DNA from: an uncultured Eggerthellaceae bacterium
Lineage (GTDB): Bacteria > Actinomycetota > Coriobacteriia > Coriobacteriales > Eggerthellaceae
Direction of reading: 5' to 3'
NCBI GenBank assembly: GCA_903789375.1
Contig: CAIFEB010000009.1
Span: forward strand, 1 to 64,000
DNA: 64,000 bases
Part shown: piece by piece, positions 9,204 through 16,609 of the stretch
How the letters are laid out: each line of letters starts with the position of its first letter
Numbering within the stretch: position 1 is the stretch's first letter
Position numbers and translations under genes: made by a program
Notes under the pieces: model-generated
Told to the model about the DNA's origin: nothing
Databases searched by the model: none
Seen by the model: the letters and a program-made list of their open reading frames with translations, nothing else

Positions 9204-9240
9204 CTTTAGCACAGTAGAGCGCTAAAGCATGTCACTTCAA
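9204..9240 (-). promoter_or_regulatory. Candidate his operon promoter with an overlapping palindrome
   Basis: On the minus strand TTGAAG (9240-9235) and TACTGT (9216-9211) are separated by 18 bases and could be -35 and -10 elements. A perfect inverted repeat CTTTAGC (9204-9210) / GCTAAAG (9221-9227) spans the -10. A repressor bound there would block transcription of the his operon. The regulator is unknown. Confidence 0.5.
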
Positions 9241-9319
9241 GATTCTTTCACGAATGCGTCGGGAACGATCGGGAACCGCGAGCGCGAGACATCCAAACGC
9301 AACGAAGGGGTGCGAAGCG

Positions 9320-9400
9320 GGACGCGCGTCGGGCGCGAGCCGCGGGTCCGGACTGGACGCGCGTCGGACGCGAGCCGCAGGTCTGGACGGGACGCGCGTC
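9320..9400. repeat. Tandem repeat, 35-bp period
   Basis: The block GGACGCGCGTC starts at 9320, 9355 and 9390, giving 2.3 copies of an imperfect 35-bp unit. It is in non-coding DNA upstream of the his promoter. The core resembles the GGGACGCGAG repeats near 49250. Confidence 0.75.
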
Positions 9401-9473
9401 TCCCAAGCATGCCAGTGGGACGATTTGCTGAACGAATGGACAAGCGCGCGGCTCCTTGCGTTGATTTACATAC

Positions 9474-9531
9474 ATTTAATTTCACTTTTATATGATTTTG
9501 TTCATTTTGATTTTATATGTGTGATAATTTC
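9474..9531 (+). repeat. AT-rich island, copy 1
   Basis: This low-G+C stretch starts TTTACATACATTTAA and ends TTTTATATGTGTGATAATTT. The TGTGTG-containing end recurs in two other intergenic islands (24032-24051 and 49189-49207), all in the same orientation. Confidence 0.5.
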
Positions 9532-9540
9532 CCAATTTAT

Positions 9541-9590
9541 CCAAGAAACGTGAAAAACGGCAATTGAGCTGCCGCTTTCACGTTTCTTGG
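9541..9590. repeat. Long perfect inverted repeat (hairpin)
   Basis: CCAAGAAACGTGAAA (9541-9555) pairs exactly with 9576-9590, and inside it CGGCA pairs with TGCCG, leaving a small loop. It lies downstream of the 75-residue gene and may end or protect its transcript. There is no T-run on either side, so it is not a classical intrinsic terminator. Confidence 0.7.
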
Positions 9591-9790
9591 CGGCCAATCA
9601 CGCTCGGAAGCATCGGCGTCAGCGACCTCGCAGCGTCAGCGCCACCCTCGCGCTTCCCGCTGTTCTGCGTTCTCATTTTTGACGACAGACAAGCACATGC
9701 GCACGGAAAGAAAGGTGCTGGCCGCACTCGACGGCTCCGGACGTGCGCACGGTCCCTTCCGCCGCGCATCCGCGCCGCCACGTACCAGCG

Positions 9791-10018
9791 TCAGCCGCGT
9801 GCGCCGCCCTCGGGCGATTGCGCAGAGTCCTTCGCCGACGCGTGCTCGCTTTCCTCGCGCACCCGCGCTGCGCGCGCGAGGCCGTCGTTCAGAAGCCGCC
9901 GGTACACCTCTCGCTTCTCTTCCGGATAGTCGTCGATCGTCTTCGCGAGACCGCGTTTTCCCCGCTCAAGCGCCAGCCCATCATCAAGCAACTCATCGTC
10001 GATGCGTTCGTCGTCCAT
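9791..10018 (-). CDS. Hypothetical protein, 75 residues
   Basis: I do not recognise a family. The protein is hydrophilic: an acidic start (MDDERIDDELLDDGLALERG), then a helical-looking middle (DYPEEKREVYRRLLNDGLA), then a charged C-terminal tail. There is no signal peptide or membrane segment and no cysteine. The ATG follows AAGGAGGAACGC, an excellent ribosome site, which is the main reason to accept such a short frame. It stands alone between the his operon and metQ, with a 41-bp tandem repeat upstream and a long hairpin downstream. Confidence 0.65.
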   Translation of the reverse strand: MDDERIDDELLDDGLALERGKRGLAKTIDDYPEEKREVYRRLLNDGLARAARVREESEHASAKDSAQSPEGGARG

Positions 10019-10080
10019 GCGTTCCTCCTTCTCGACCCTTGCATCCTAACCGGACGCGTGCACGGCCGCAACGCCAGCGC

Positions 10081-10230
10081 CCGCAAAGCGAACGTCACAC
10101 GAGCCAACCTGCGCACCCCATCTTCAAAGCGAACTCCACTCGATCCAGCTGGTACACCCCGCCCGCAGAGCGAACGCCGCGCGAGCCAGCCGACGCACCC
10201 AACCCGCAAATAACGAACGCGGCGCGAGCC
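10081..10230. repeat. Tandem repeat, 41-bp period, about 3.6 copies
   Basis: Units begin at 10081, 10122, 10163 and 10204, exactly 41 bases apart, each with a core like CCGCAAAGCGAAC followed by GAGCCAGC-type sequence. Copies differ by point changes. It lies in the non-coding region between metQ and the 75-residue gene, where that gene's promoter should be. Confidence 0.85.
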
Positions 10231-10255
10231 TCGTGGACCCGCGCCGCGTCTTGCT

Positions 10256-10297
10256 CACGCGAGAGCGCCCGGAGTTTGCGACGGACGCTCTCGCGTG
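10256..10297. repeat. 12-bp perfect inverted repeat downstream of metQ
   Basis: CACGCGAGAGCG (10256-10267) pairs with CGCTCTCGCGTG (10286-10297). It lies about 170 bases after the metQ stop on the minus strand. No T-run follows, so it may be a Rho-dependent or RNA-stabilising hairpin. The rest of 10019-10463 holds the 41-bp repeat and two copies of CACCCCAGCTGCCTT (near 10341 and 10430); no gene is seen. Confidence 0.6.
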
Positions 10298-10463
10298 GAG
10301 CCACGTGCTATCGAATGTGCTTTCCCGCTGCTCGGGCGCACCCCAGCTGCCTTGGTTCTTTCCGGCTGCACAGGTACGTTCCGGTTGCTGAGGCAGGTAG
10401 GAGGTGTCTTGGCGCACAATCGGCACTCAAGCACCCCAGCTGCCTTCGCAGCGGTGCCTCCCC

Positions 10464-11324
10464 CTAGAAGACGGGCACGACCGTGCCGTTGTAGGTGCTG
10501 GTGATGAAATCGCGGACAGTGCCGGATTCGAGGGCGCTCACCAGGGCCTTCGTCTTCTCGCTGTCGGCGTCCTTCGCCTGCACGGCGATGACGTTGGCGT
10601 ACGTCTTCGCAGCCAGGCTGTCCGCGCTCTCACTCGCGAGCACCTTGGTGGTGTCCAGGCCCGCGGACAGCGCGTAGTTGCCGTTGATCACCGCGAAATC
10701 GGTGTCCTGCAGCTGGCGCGGAACGGACGCAGCCTCCACCTCGACGAGCTGGATGTTGTGCGGGTTGGAGGCGATGTCGTTCTTGGTCGCCTCAAGGCCG
10801 GCGCCGTCCTTCAGCGTGATGACGCCCTGGTCCTGCAGCAGCAGCAACGCGCGCGCTTCGTTGGTTGCGTCGGACGGAACGGCGATCTTCGCACCGTCGG
10901 GGATGCTGGTCAGATCGCTGCTCTTGCCTGCGTAGATGCCCATCGGCTCGAAGTGGATGGCCGCGACGCCGTCGAGGTCGGTGCCGTTCTGCGAGTTGTA
11001 GTTGTCCAGGTAGGGCTGGTGCTGGAAGTAGTTGGCGTCGAGCTCGCCCTGCTGCAGCGCGACGTTGGGCTGGATGTAGTCGGAGAACTCGACGACCTGC
11101 AGCTCATAGCCCTCGCTTTCGAGCTGGGCCTTCGCGGCGTTCAGGATCTCCGCATGCGGCGACGGCGACGCGCCCACCTTGATGACCTTGCTGTCCGAGC
11201 TCGCGGACCCCGTCGCGCTCGAGCTCGCCTGCGAGCTCTGCGAGCCGCATCCGGCCAGCGCGAATGCGAGCACGCCCGCAACCGCCGCGACGGCGATTCC
11301 CTTGATGATGTTCTTGCGTTTCAT
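10464..11324 (-). CDS. metQ: Methionine-type ABC transporter substrate-binding lipoprotein
   Basis: This 286-residue protein is the extracellular binding component of a MetNIQ importer for methionine (or a related amino acid). It has a lipoprotein signal with the lipobox LALAGC-type sequence (AFALAGCGS), then a Ser/Ala spacer and the NlpA-family domain (KVGASPSPHAEIL, FSDYIQPNVALQQGELDANYFQH, VAAIHFEPMGIYAGK). The ATG follows AAGGAGAAGGAC. It is the third gene of the operon, separated from metI by 249 bases that contain two tandem stem-loops. Exact ligand (methionine, its sulfoxide or D-form) is not deducible. Confidence 0.93.
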   Translation of the reverse strand: MKRKNIIKGIAVAAVAGVLAFALAGCGSQSSQASSSATGSASSDSKVIKVGASPSPHAEILNAAKAQLESEGYELQVVEFSDYIQPNVALQQGELDANYFQHQPYLDNYNSQNGTDLDGVAAIHFEPMGIYAGKSSDLTSIPDGAKIAVPSDATNEARALLLLQDQGVITLKDGAGLEATKNDIASNPHNIQLVEVEAASVPRQLQDTDFAVINGNYALSAGLDTTKVLASESADSLAAKTYANVIAVQAKDADSEKTKALVSALESGTVRDFITSTYNGTVVPVF

Positions 11325-11344
11325 GTCCTTCTCCTTGTTCTCGT

Positions 11345-11404
11345 GCGGAAGTTGCCTTCCGCGACTGTTGAGACCTTTGTTCACGTGCAGAGATCGCCCT
11401 CTGC
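11345..11404 (-). repeat. Two tandem stem-loops upstream of metQ, 42-bp period
   Basis: Hairpins GCGGAAgttgccTTCCGC (11345-11362) and GCAGAGatcgccCTCTGC (11387-11404), given on the plus strand, lie exactly 42 bases apart inside a duplicated unit. In the transcript each is followed by ACG(A/T)GAACAA(A/G)G; the copy next to metQ supplies its ribosome site. They may stabilise or insulate metQ mRNA. Confidence 0.7.
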
Positions 11405-11573
11405 GGTCGTTGAAACCCACGTTTTTCGTCCATGTGCGGCTGACGATTGCGCGCGGCCTCTCGTCCGTACGGACTCGACGCATGGCCGCAAGCCGATCGC
11501 CCGGCCACATACGGCCGCCACCGTGGCGGCACGCCGCTTGCGCACGCTCGCCGGCTTGCCGCGTCCCCGCGTG

Positions 11574-12251
11574 TCAGCGGTTGCGCTTGTCCAGCTTGCG
11601 CGCGCTCACATCGCCCGCCGTCTGGATGAGCTGAACGAGCACCACCAGGATGACGATCGTCGCGATCATCACGTTGTTCTGGTAACGCTGGTAGCCGTAG
11701 CGGATGGCGATGTCGCCCAATCCGCCGCCACCGACCGTGCCCGCCATGGCCGAGTAGCCGAAGATCGTGATGAAGGTGATGGCCGCGCCGCGGATGAGCG
11801 ACGGCAGAGCCTCGGGCAGATACACCTTGTACACGATCTGCCAGGTTGATGCGCCGAAGCTCTGAGCAGCCTCGATGAGGTCGCCGTCGACTTCGCGCAG
11901 GCTCTGCTCCACCATGCGCGCCACGAACGGCGATGCCGAAACCACCAGCGGCACGATCGCACCCGGCACGCCGAGCGACGTTCCCACGACGAAGCGCGTG
12001 AACGGGATGAGCGCCACGAGCAGGATGATGAACGGAATCGACCGGCCGATGTTCACAATCCAGCCGAGCACGCGGTTGAACGCGCGATGTGGCTTGAGGC
12101 CGTCCGGAGCCGTTACCACCACGAGCACGCCGAGCGGAATGCCGATGACGTACGCAAACACCGTCGACACGAACGTCATGACGATGGTGTCCCACGTGCC
12201 CTGCGCCAACAGGGCGCCGTACTGCGCGAAAAACGCCTGCAACGCCTCCAT
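11574..12251 (-). CDS. metI: Methionine-type ABC transporter permease
   Basis: This 225-residue membrane protein is the permease of the MetNIQ importer. It has five to six hydrophobic segments and the ABC permease EAA loop (LIEAAQSFGASTWQIVYKVYLP). Strong family features are GRSIPFIILLVALIPFTR and TVGGGGLGDIAIRYGYQRY. The ATG shares its A with the metN stop (TAATG), so synthesis of ATPase and permease is coupled. Length is normal for MetI. Confidence 0.95.
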   Translation of the reverse strand: MEALQAFFAQYGALLAQGTWDTIVMTFVSTVFAYVIGIPLGVLVVVTAPDGLKPHRAFNRVLGWIVNIGRSIPFIILLVALIPFTRFVVGTSLGVPGAIVPLVVSASPFVARMVEQSLREVDGDLIEAAQSFGASTWQIVYKVYLPEALPSLIRGAAITFITIFGYSAMAGTVGGGGLGDIAIRYGYQRYQNNVMIATIVILVVLVQLIQTAGDVSARKLDKRNR

Positions 12252-13006
12252 TACGCCGTCACCTGCCCTTCGATGCCCAGAAGCGCCCGCGTCATCTGCG
12301 CCTGCGGATGTGCGAACACCTCGCTCGTCTCGCCTTCCTCGACGATGCGACCGCCGTCGATGACCGCCACGCGGTTGCAGATGGCGTCGGCCACGGCCAT
12401 GGAGTGCGTGATCAGCACGATGGTGACGCCGAGTTCCTCGTTGATGCTGCGCAGCAGCTCGAGGATCTGATGCGTCGTCATCGTGTCGAGCGCGCTCGTG
12501 GCCTCGTCGCACAGCATGATCGACGGGCGGTTGGCCAGCGCGCGGGCGATTGCCACGCGCTGCTGCTGGCCGCCGGAAAGCTGCACCGGGTAGCTGTTCG
12601 CGTAGTCGCCCAGCCCCACGAGTTCGAGCAGCTCGTGCGCCCGCTTCTCGCGTTCGGCCTTGGACGTGCCCGCAAGCTCGAGCGGGAACGTCACGTTGCG
12701 CAGCACCGAACGCTGCTGGAACAGGCTGAAGTTCTGGAAGATCATCCCGATGCGCGCCCGCAGCTCGAGCAGCTGTTTGCCCGAGAGGTCCGTCACGTCC
12801 TGGCCGTCGATGATGACGCGACCCGACGTCGGACGCTCGAGCAGGTTGATACAGCGGACGAGCGTCGACTTGCCCGCGCCCGATTCGCCGATGATGCCGA
12901 ACACGTCACCGTCGTCTATGGTCAGGTCGATGTCGACGAGCGCCTGATGAGCACGCGCAGCGTCATCGGCGTTGTACGTCTTCGACAGATGCTTGATTTC
13001 GATCAT
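12251..13006 (-). CDS. metN: Methionine-type ABC transporter ATP-binding protein without NIL domain
   Basis: This 251-residue ATPase powers the MetNIQ importer. Walker A is [10 protein letters not shown], the signature is [15 protein letters not shown], Walker B is [12 protein letters not shown] and the switch His is in VLITHSM. MetN proteins are usually about 340 residues because of a C-terminal NIL (ACT-like) domain that senses methionine and shuts transport down; this one stops right after the ATPase domain. The ATG at 13006 starts [11 protein letters not shown]; upstream in-frame codons belong to the leader. Confidence 0.93.
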   Translation of the reverse strand: MIEIKHLSKTYNADDAARAHQALVDIDLTIDDGDVFGIIGESGAGKSTLVRCINLLERPTSGRVIIDGQDVTDLSGKQLLELRARIGMIFQNFSLFQQRSVLRNVTFPLELAGTSKAEREKRAHELLELVGLGDYANSYPVQLSGGQQQRVAIARALANRPSIMLCDEATSALDTMTTHQILELLRSINEELGVTIVLITHSMAVADAICNRVAVIDGGRIVEEGETSEVFAHPQAQMTRALLGIEGQVTA

Positions 13007-13032
13007 GAGAGCGTCGTTCCTTGCAAAACAGC

Positions 13033-13052
13033 GCACGAGTCCCACCTCGTGC
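13033..13052 (-). terminator. Possible attenuator hairpin in the metNIQ leader
   Basis: On the minus strand GCACGAG and CTCGTGC form a 7-bp stem, followed by GCTGTTTTG, about 30 bases before metN. It looks like a weak intrinsic terminator. Upstream hairpins GGGGGC/GCCCCC and CGCTTCG/CGAAGCG could compete in folding. Its role is inferred. Confidence 0.4.
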
Positions 13053-13102
13053 CGCAAAAAGTAGATGGTGAACGGGGGCGCCGTGCCCCCAAGATGCGCG
13101 AA

Positions 13103-13219
13103 CTACCGCGCTTCGCAAGCGAAGCGGGGACAACAAGCTGCCAGAGCCGTGCGGCGCAGGTGTTCCGGCCCTGGCCCCGGCATGCAGTTCATGGTGATAT
13201 GTCGCGTTCCGAAGTTCAT
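13103..13219 (-). CDS. Possible leaderless leader peptide, 38 codons, Cys- and Met-containing
   Basis: A 38-codon frame starts at ATG 13219, seven bases after a good -10 hexamer, so the transcript would begin at or next to the ATG. The predicted peptide opens MNFGTRHITMNCMPGPGP and contains C12, the pair C29-C30 (TGT TGT) and C35, with M10 and M13. The end of the frame overlaps a hairpin (CGCTTCG/CGAAGCG). Cys-rich leaderless leader peptides that control sulfur genes by attenuation are known in mycobacteria. Here the leader precedes metNIQ. There is no ribosome site, and expression is unproven. Confidence 0.45.
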   Translation of the reverse strand: MNFGTRHITMNCMPGPGPEHLRRTALAACCPRFACEAR

Positions 13220-13226
13220 GACCGTG

Positions 13227-13255
13227 ATACTACGAGTTAGGGCGAAACGGGTCAA
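13227..13255 (-). promoter_or_regulatory. Promoter of metNIQ
   Basis: On the minus strand TTGACC (13255-13250) and TAGTAT (13232-13227) are separated by 17 bases, close to the housekeeping sigma consensus. The predicted start site falls near 13219-13221, giving a leader of about 214 bases before metN. Confidence 0.65.
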
Positions 13256-13375
13256 TGCGCCTGGTCATACGAGATTGCGCCCGTTGGTTATCGGTTGATA
13301 CGATATCCCGGCTTTCAGCTGGATATATAGGCGCACGCTATGGGTGTTTGAAGCGATCTTATCGCCCAAGACGAC

Positions 13376-13410
13376 GAAGGCGGCCGTGCCCCATCGGGTC
13401 GGTCGCCTTC
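13376..13410 (-). terminator. Likely terminator downstream of gatB
   Basis: GAAGGCGGCC (13376-13385) pairs with the sequence ending at 13410 (GGTCGCCTTC) with one mismatch, about 30 bases after the gatB stop. The following transcript strand is only mildly T-rich (GTCGTCTT), so it is a moderate call. The rest of 13256-13441 shows no gene. Confidence 0.45.
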
Positions 13411-13441
13411 ACATCGATTCATATTGTTATGCGCCCTCGCG

Positions 13442-15091
13442 CTACCCCAGCTTCTTCGCAATCAGCTGGTTGAGCAGCTTCGGGTTGCCCTGGCCGCGCG
13501 TGGCCTTCATGCACTGGCCCACGAAGAACCCGAGCAGGCCGGTCTTGCCGCCGCGGTACTGCTCCACCTTGTCCGGATGTGCGGCGAGCACCTCGTCGAC
13601 CACGGCCTCGAGCGCGCCGGTGTCCGATACCTGCTTCATGCCGCGCTCCTCGACGATGGCGTTGGGGTCCTTGTCCTCGTCGAGCACCGCCTGGAACACC
13701 TCTTTGGCCTGCTTGGACGAGATGACGTCGTCGGCCAGAAGCTCTACGAGCTCGATTGCGCGCTTGGGCGTGAGCGGAGACTGCGCCAGGTCGACGTCGG
13801 GGTTGGCGTTGACGTAGGCCGACACGTCGTTGAGCGTCAGGTTGGCGAGCGGCTTCGCCAGCTTCTCCAGACGCTTGCGCGTCTCCTTGGAAAGCTTCGG
13901 CAGCGCCGCCTCGCCCTTCTCGGCGGCGCGCACCTGCTCAGGCGTGATGCCCGTGATCTCGGTGATGCCGCTTTCGAAGAATCCCACCGTGAACCGGTGC
14001 TCAACCAGGTGGTTCGCATCGTACGCTGACAGCCCGAAGTCGCGCTGGTAGCGCGCGGCCTTCTGGTCGGGCAGCTCCGGCAGCTTCTCGCGCACGTTCT
14101 CGATGAACTCGTCGGTCAGATCGTACGGCGCCAGGTCGGGCTCGGGGAACAGGCGGTAGTCGTCGGCCGTCTCCTTCACGCGCATGACGATCGTGCGCTT
14201 CTGCGACGGGTCCCAATGGCGCGTCTCCTGGTAGATCTGGCCGCCCTCTTCGAGTACCTGGGCCTGACGGCAGATTTCATACTGCAGGCCGTCGTGCAGG
14301 CTCTTGAAGCTGTTGAGGTTCTTGAGCTCGGTCTTCACGCCCAGCTTCGTGGCCCCGCGGCGGCGCAGGCTGATGTTGCCGTCGCAGCGCATGGAGCCCT
14401 CCTCCATGGAGCAGTCGGAGATGTTGAGGGCCAAAAAAATCTGGCGCAGCTTCTGCATGAACAGGCGCGCTTCCTCGGGCGTGCGCAGGTCGGGCTCGGT
14501 GACCAGCTCGATCAGCGGGGTGCCGGCGCGGTTGTAGTCCACGAGCGAATGCGTTGCGCCCGCGATACGGCCCTCGTCGCCGCCGATGTGGATCATCTTG
14601 CCGGCGTCTTCCTCCATGTGGATGCGCGTGATGCCCACGTGCGCGACGTAGCCGTCGTCGGTGCGCTCGATGTTCTCGACCGCATCGCCCGGCTCAAGCG
14701 AGTCCAGGCCATGGCGCTCGCCGGCAGCCTTGCCGTCGACGGCCAGGTCGAGATGGCCGCGCATGCAGAACGCCACCGGACCCTGCGTGGTCTGGAAGTT
14801 CTTGGCCATGTCGGGGTACATGTAGTTCTTGCGGTAGAACATCGAGTGCTTCTCGATGTCGCAGTTGGTGGCCAGGCCCGCCAGCACGATGGACTGGATG
14901 GCGGCCTTGTTGGGCACGGGCAGCGCGCCGGGCAACCCTAAGCACACCGGGCACACGTGCGTGTTGGGCTCGGCGCCGAACTCCAACTTGCAGCCGCAGA
15001 ACATCTTCGTCTTGAGCGTGGTGAGCTCGGTGTGGATCTCCAGGCCGATGACGGCTTCCCAATCGTTGAGCACCTCTTCGAGCGTCTTCAT
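13442..15091 (-). CDS. gatB: Asp/Glu-tRNA amidotransferase subunit B
   Basis: GatB (549 residues) is the kinase and tRNA-binding subunit of GatCAB, which turns misacylated Glu-tRNA(Gln) or Asp-tRNA(Asn) into the correct amide. The start WEAVIGLEIHTEL is the family signature, followed by FCGCKLEFG and HVCPVCLGLPGALP (zinc cysteines), YMYPDMAKNFQTTQ and EDAGKMIH. It ends with a helical and YqeY-like tail (GNPKLLNQLIAKKLG). It is somewhat longer than the usual 475-500 residues because of internal insertions. It is the last gene of gatC-gatA-gatB; presence of the operon implies an indirect route to Gln-tRNA or Asn-tRNA. Confidence 0.97.
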   Translation of the reverse strand: MKTLEEVLNDWEAVIGLEIHTELTTLKTKMFCGCKLEFGAEPNTHVCPVCLGLPGALPVPNKAAIQSIVLAGLATNCDIEKHSMFYRKNYMYPDMAKNFQTTQGPVAFCMRGHLDLAVDGKAAGERHGLDSLEPGDAVENIERTDDGYVAHVGITRIHMEEDAGKMIHIGGDEGRIAGATHSLVDYNRAGTPLIELVTEPDLRTPEEARLFMQKLRQIFLALNISDCSMEEGSMRCDGNISLRRRGATKLGVKTELKNLNSFKSLHDGLQYEICRQAQVLEEGGQIYQETRHWDPSQKRTIVMRVKETADDYRLFPEPDLAPYDLTDEFIENVREKLPELPDQKAARYQRDFGLSAYDANHLVEHRFTVGFFESGITEITGITPEQVRAAEKGEAALPKLSKETRKRLEKLAKPLANLTLNDVSAYVNANPDVDLAQSPLTPKRAIELVELLADDVISSKQAKEVFQAVLDEDKDPNAIVEERGMKQVSDTGALEAVVDEVLAAHPDKVEQYRGGKTGLLGFFVGQCMKATRGQGNPKLLNQLIAKKLG

Positions 15092-15094
15092 CGC

Positions 15095-16609
15095 TTAGGC
15101 CTCCTTCCCGGCAGCCGCCGTGGGCGCGAACGCAGGCGCGACCGGGGCTTTCCCGAACACGGACTCGAGCGCTGCCGCGGCGCGAAACATGCTCTCGTCC
15201 TTGAACGCCGGGGCGATAAGCTGCGCGCCCACGGGCAGGTGCGTGTCGGCGCCGAGGCCGAGCGGCACGTTCATGCCGCCGTTGCCGGCGATGTTGATTG
15301 AGATGGTGAACATATCGGTCAGGTACATGCTGGTGGGATCGGAGATTTCGCCGAGCTTGAACGCCGTGCGCGGCGCGACCGGCGCCAGGATGACGTCGCA
15401 GTGCTCGTAGGCGCGCTGATAGTCCTCGGTGATGAGCGTGCGCACCTGCTGCGCGGGATAGTAGTACTTGTCGTACACGCCCGATGACAGCAAGTAGCTG
15501 CCGAGCATGATGCGACGACGCGCCTCGGGGCCGAAGCCCACGGCGCGGCTTTCCTCGTACTGGCCGCCCAGATCCTTGTGGCCGGGCGCGCAGTAGCCGT
15601 AGCGGACCGAGTCGAAGCGCGCCAGGTTGGAGAACGCCTCGCACGGGCCCAGCACGTAGTACGCGCTCATGGCCGCCTGGGCGTTGGGCAGCTCGACCTC
15701 CACAAGGTTGGCGCCCAGGCCCTCGAGCTTGGAGGCGGCGGCTTCAATCTTGGCTTTGACCTCGGATGACAGGCCCTCGGCGTTCATGAACTGGGGCACG
15801 ATGCCGATGCGCATGCCGGAGACGCCCTCGTTCAGGTTGGCCGTGAAATCGGTGGTGACGGGCTGGCTCGTGCAGTCGCGCGCGTCGTGGCCACAGATGG
15901 CGTTGAGCGTGAGCGCCGCGTCCTCGACCGAGCGCGCGAACGGGCCCACCTGGTCGAGCGAGCTGCCGAACGCGACGACGCCGTAGCGCGAGACCACGCC
16001 GTACGTCGGTTTCACGGCGACGGCGCCACAGAAGCTGCCCGGCTGGCGGATGGAGCCGCCGGTGTCGGACCCGAGCGACACCGTGGCCATGCCGGCGATG
16101 ACCGCCGCGGCGCTGCCACCGGAGCTGCCGCCGGGAACGTGGTTTTCGTCCCAGGGGTTCTTCGTGGGACCGAACGCGCTCGACTCCGTGGAGCTGCCGA
16201 ACGCGAACTCGTCCATGTTCAGCTTGCCCACGGGGATGCCGCCGGCCGCCAGCGCGCGCTCGACGCACGTGGCCGTGTAGGGCGAAACGTAGTTCTCGAG
16301 CATCTTGGACGCGCACGTCGTGTGGGTGCCCGTGAGGTTCATGTTGTCCTTGAAGCCGATGGGCACGCCGGCGAGCGGGCCGAGTTCGTCCGCATGACCT
16401 GCGGCGATGGCGGCGTCGATGGCGTCGGCCTGTTTCAGGCCCAGATCGCGCGTGACTTCGAGGAACGCGTGCACCGAGCCGTCCAGCTCGTCGATGCGCG
16501 CGAACGCGTCTTCGGCGATTTCGCGGGCAGACACCTGCTTGCCCGTGAGGAGCGCGCGGATTTCGGGGATGGAGCGCGCAGCGAACGCGCCGGAAGCGGC
16601 TGCGGCCAT
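15095..16609 (-). CDS. gatA: Asp/Glu-tRNA amidotransferase subunit A
   Basis: GatA (504 residues) is the amidase that releases ammonia from glutamine for transamidation. It has the amidase-signature triad: Lys near residue 87 in GVPIGFKDNMN, the cis-Ser in PGGSSGGSAAAV, and the nucleophilic Ser in GSDTGGSIRQP. Length is normal. Its ATG overlaps the gatC stop (TGATG) and gatB follows three bases after its stop, a tightly coupled operon. Confidence 0.97.
   Translation of the reverse strand: MAAAASGAFAARSIPEIRALLTGKQVSAREIAEDAFARIDELDGSVHAFLEVTRDLGLKQADAIDAAIAAGHADELGPLAGVPIGFKDNMNLTGTHTTCASKMLENYVSPYTATCVERALAAGGIPVGKLNMDEFAFGSSTESSAFGPTKNPWDENHVPGGSSGGSAAAVIAGMATVSLGSDTGGSIRQPGSFCGAVAVKPTYGVVSRYGVVAFGSSLDQVGPFARSVEDAALTLNAICGHDARDCTSQPVTTDFTANLNEGVSGMRIGIVPQFMNAEGLSSEVKAKIEAAASKLEGLGANLVEVELPNAQAAMSAYYVLGPCEAFSNLARFDSVRYGYCAPGHKDLGGQYEESRAVGFGPEARRRIMLGSYLLSSGVYDKYYYPAQQVRTLITEDYQRAYEHCDVILAPVAPRTAFKLGEISDPTSMYLTDMFTISINIAGNGGMNVPLGLGADTHLPVGAQLIAPAFKDESMFRAAAALESVFGKAPVAPAFAPTAAAGKEA

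Larger units (their letters stand above)
9241..9790. other. Intergenic region: repeats, AT-rich island and long hairpin, no gene
   Basis: No credible gene is seen in these 550 bases. They hold the 35-bp tandem repeat, an AT-rich island (about 9465-9540) that contrasts sharply with the G+C-rich surroundings, and a long perfect hairpin. Open frames here on both strands are composition artefacts. Confidence 0.6.

Noticed and set aside
9204-9227. CIRCE-type heat-shock operator
   Set aside because: The arms share TTAGC/GCTAA, but spacing is 10 bases with shorter arms and the gene downstream is his, not a chaperone.
13150-13225. Possible SAM riboswitch (leader starts GGTCATGA)
   Set aside because: The start resembles SAM-IV leaders, but the conserved core and pseudoknot sequences do not follow. 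The open leader frame explains the region better.
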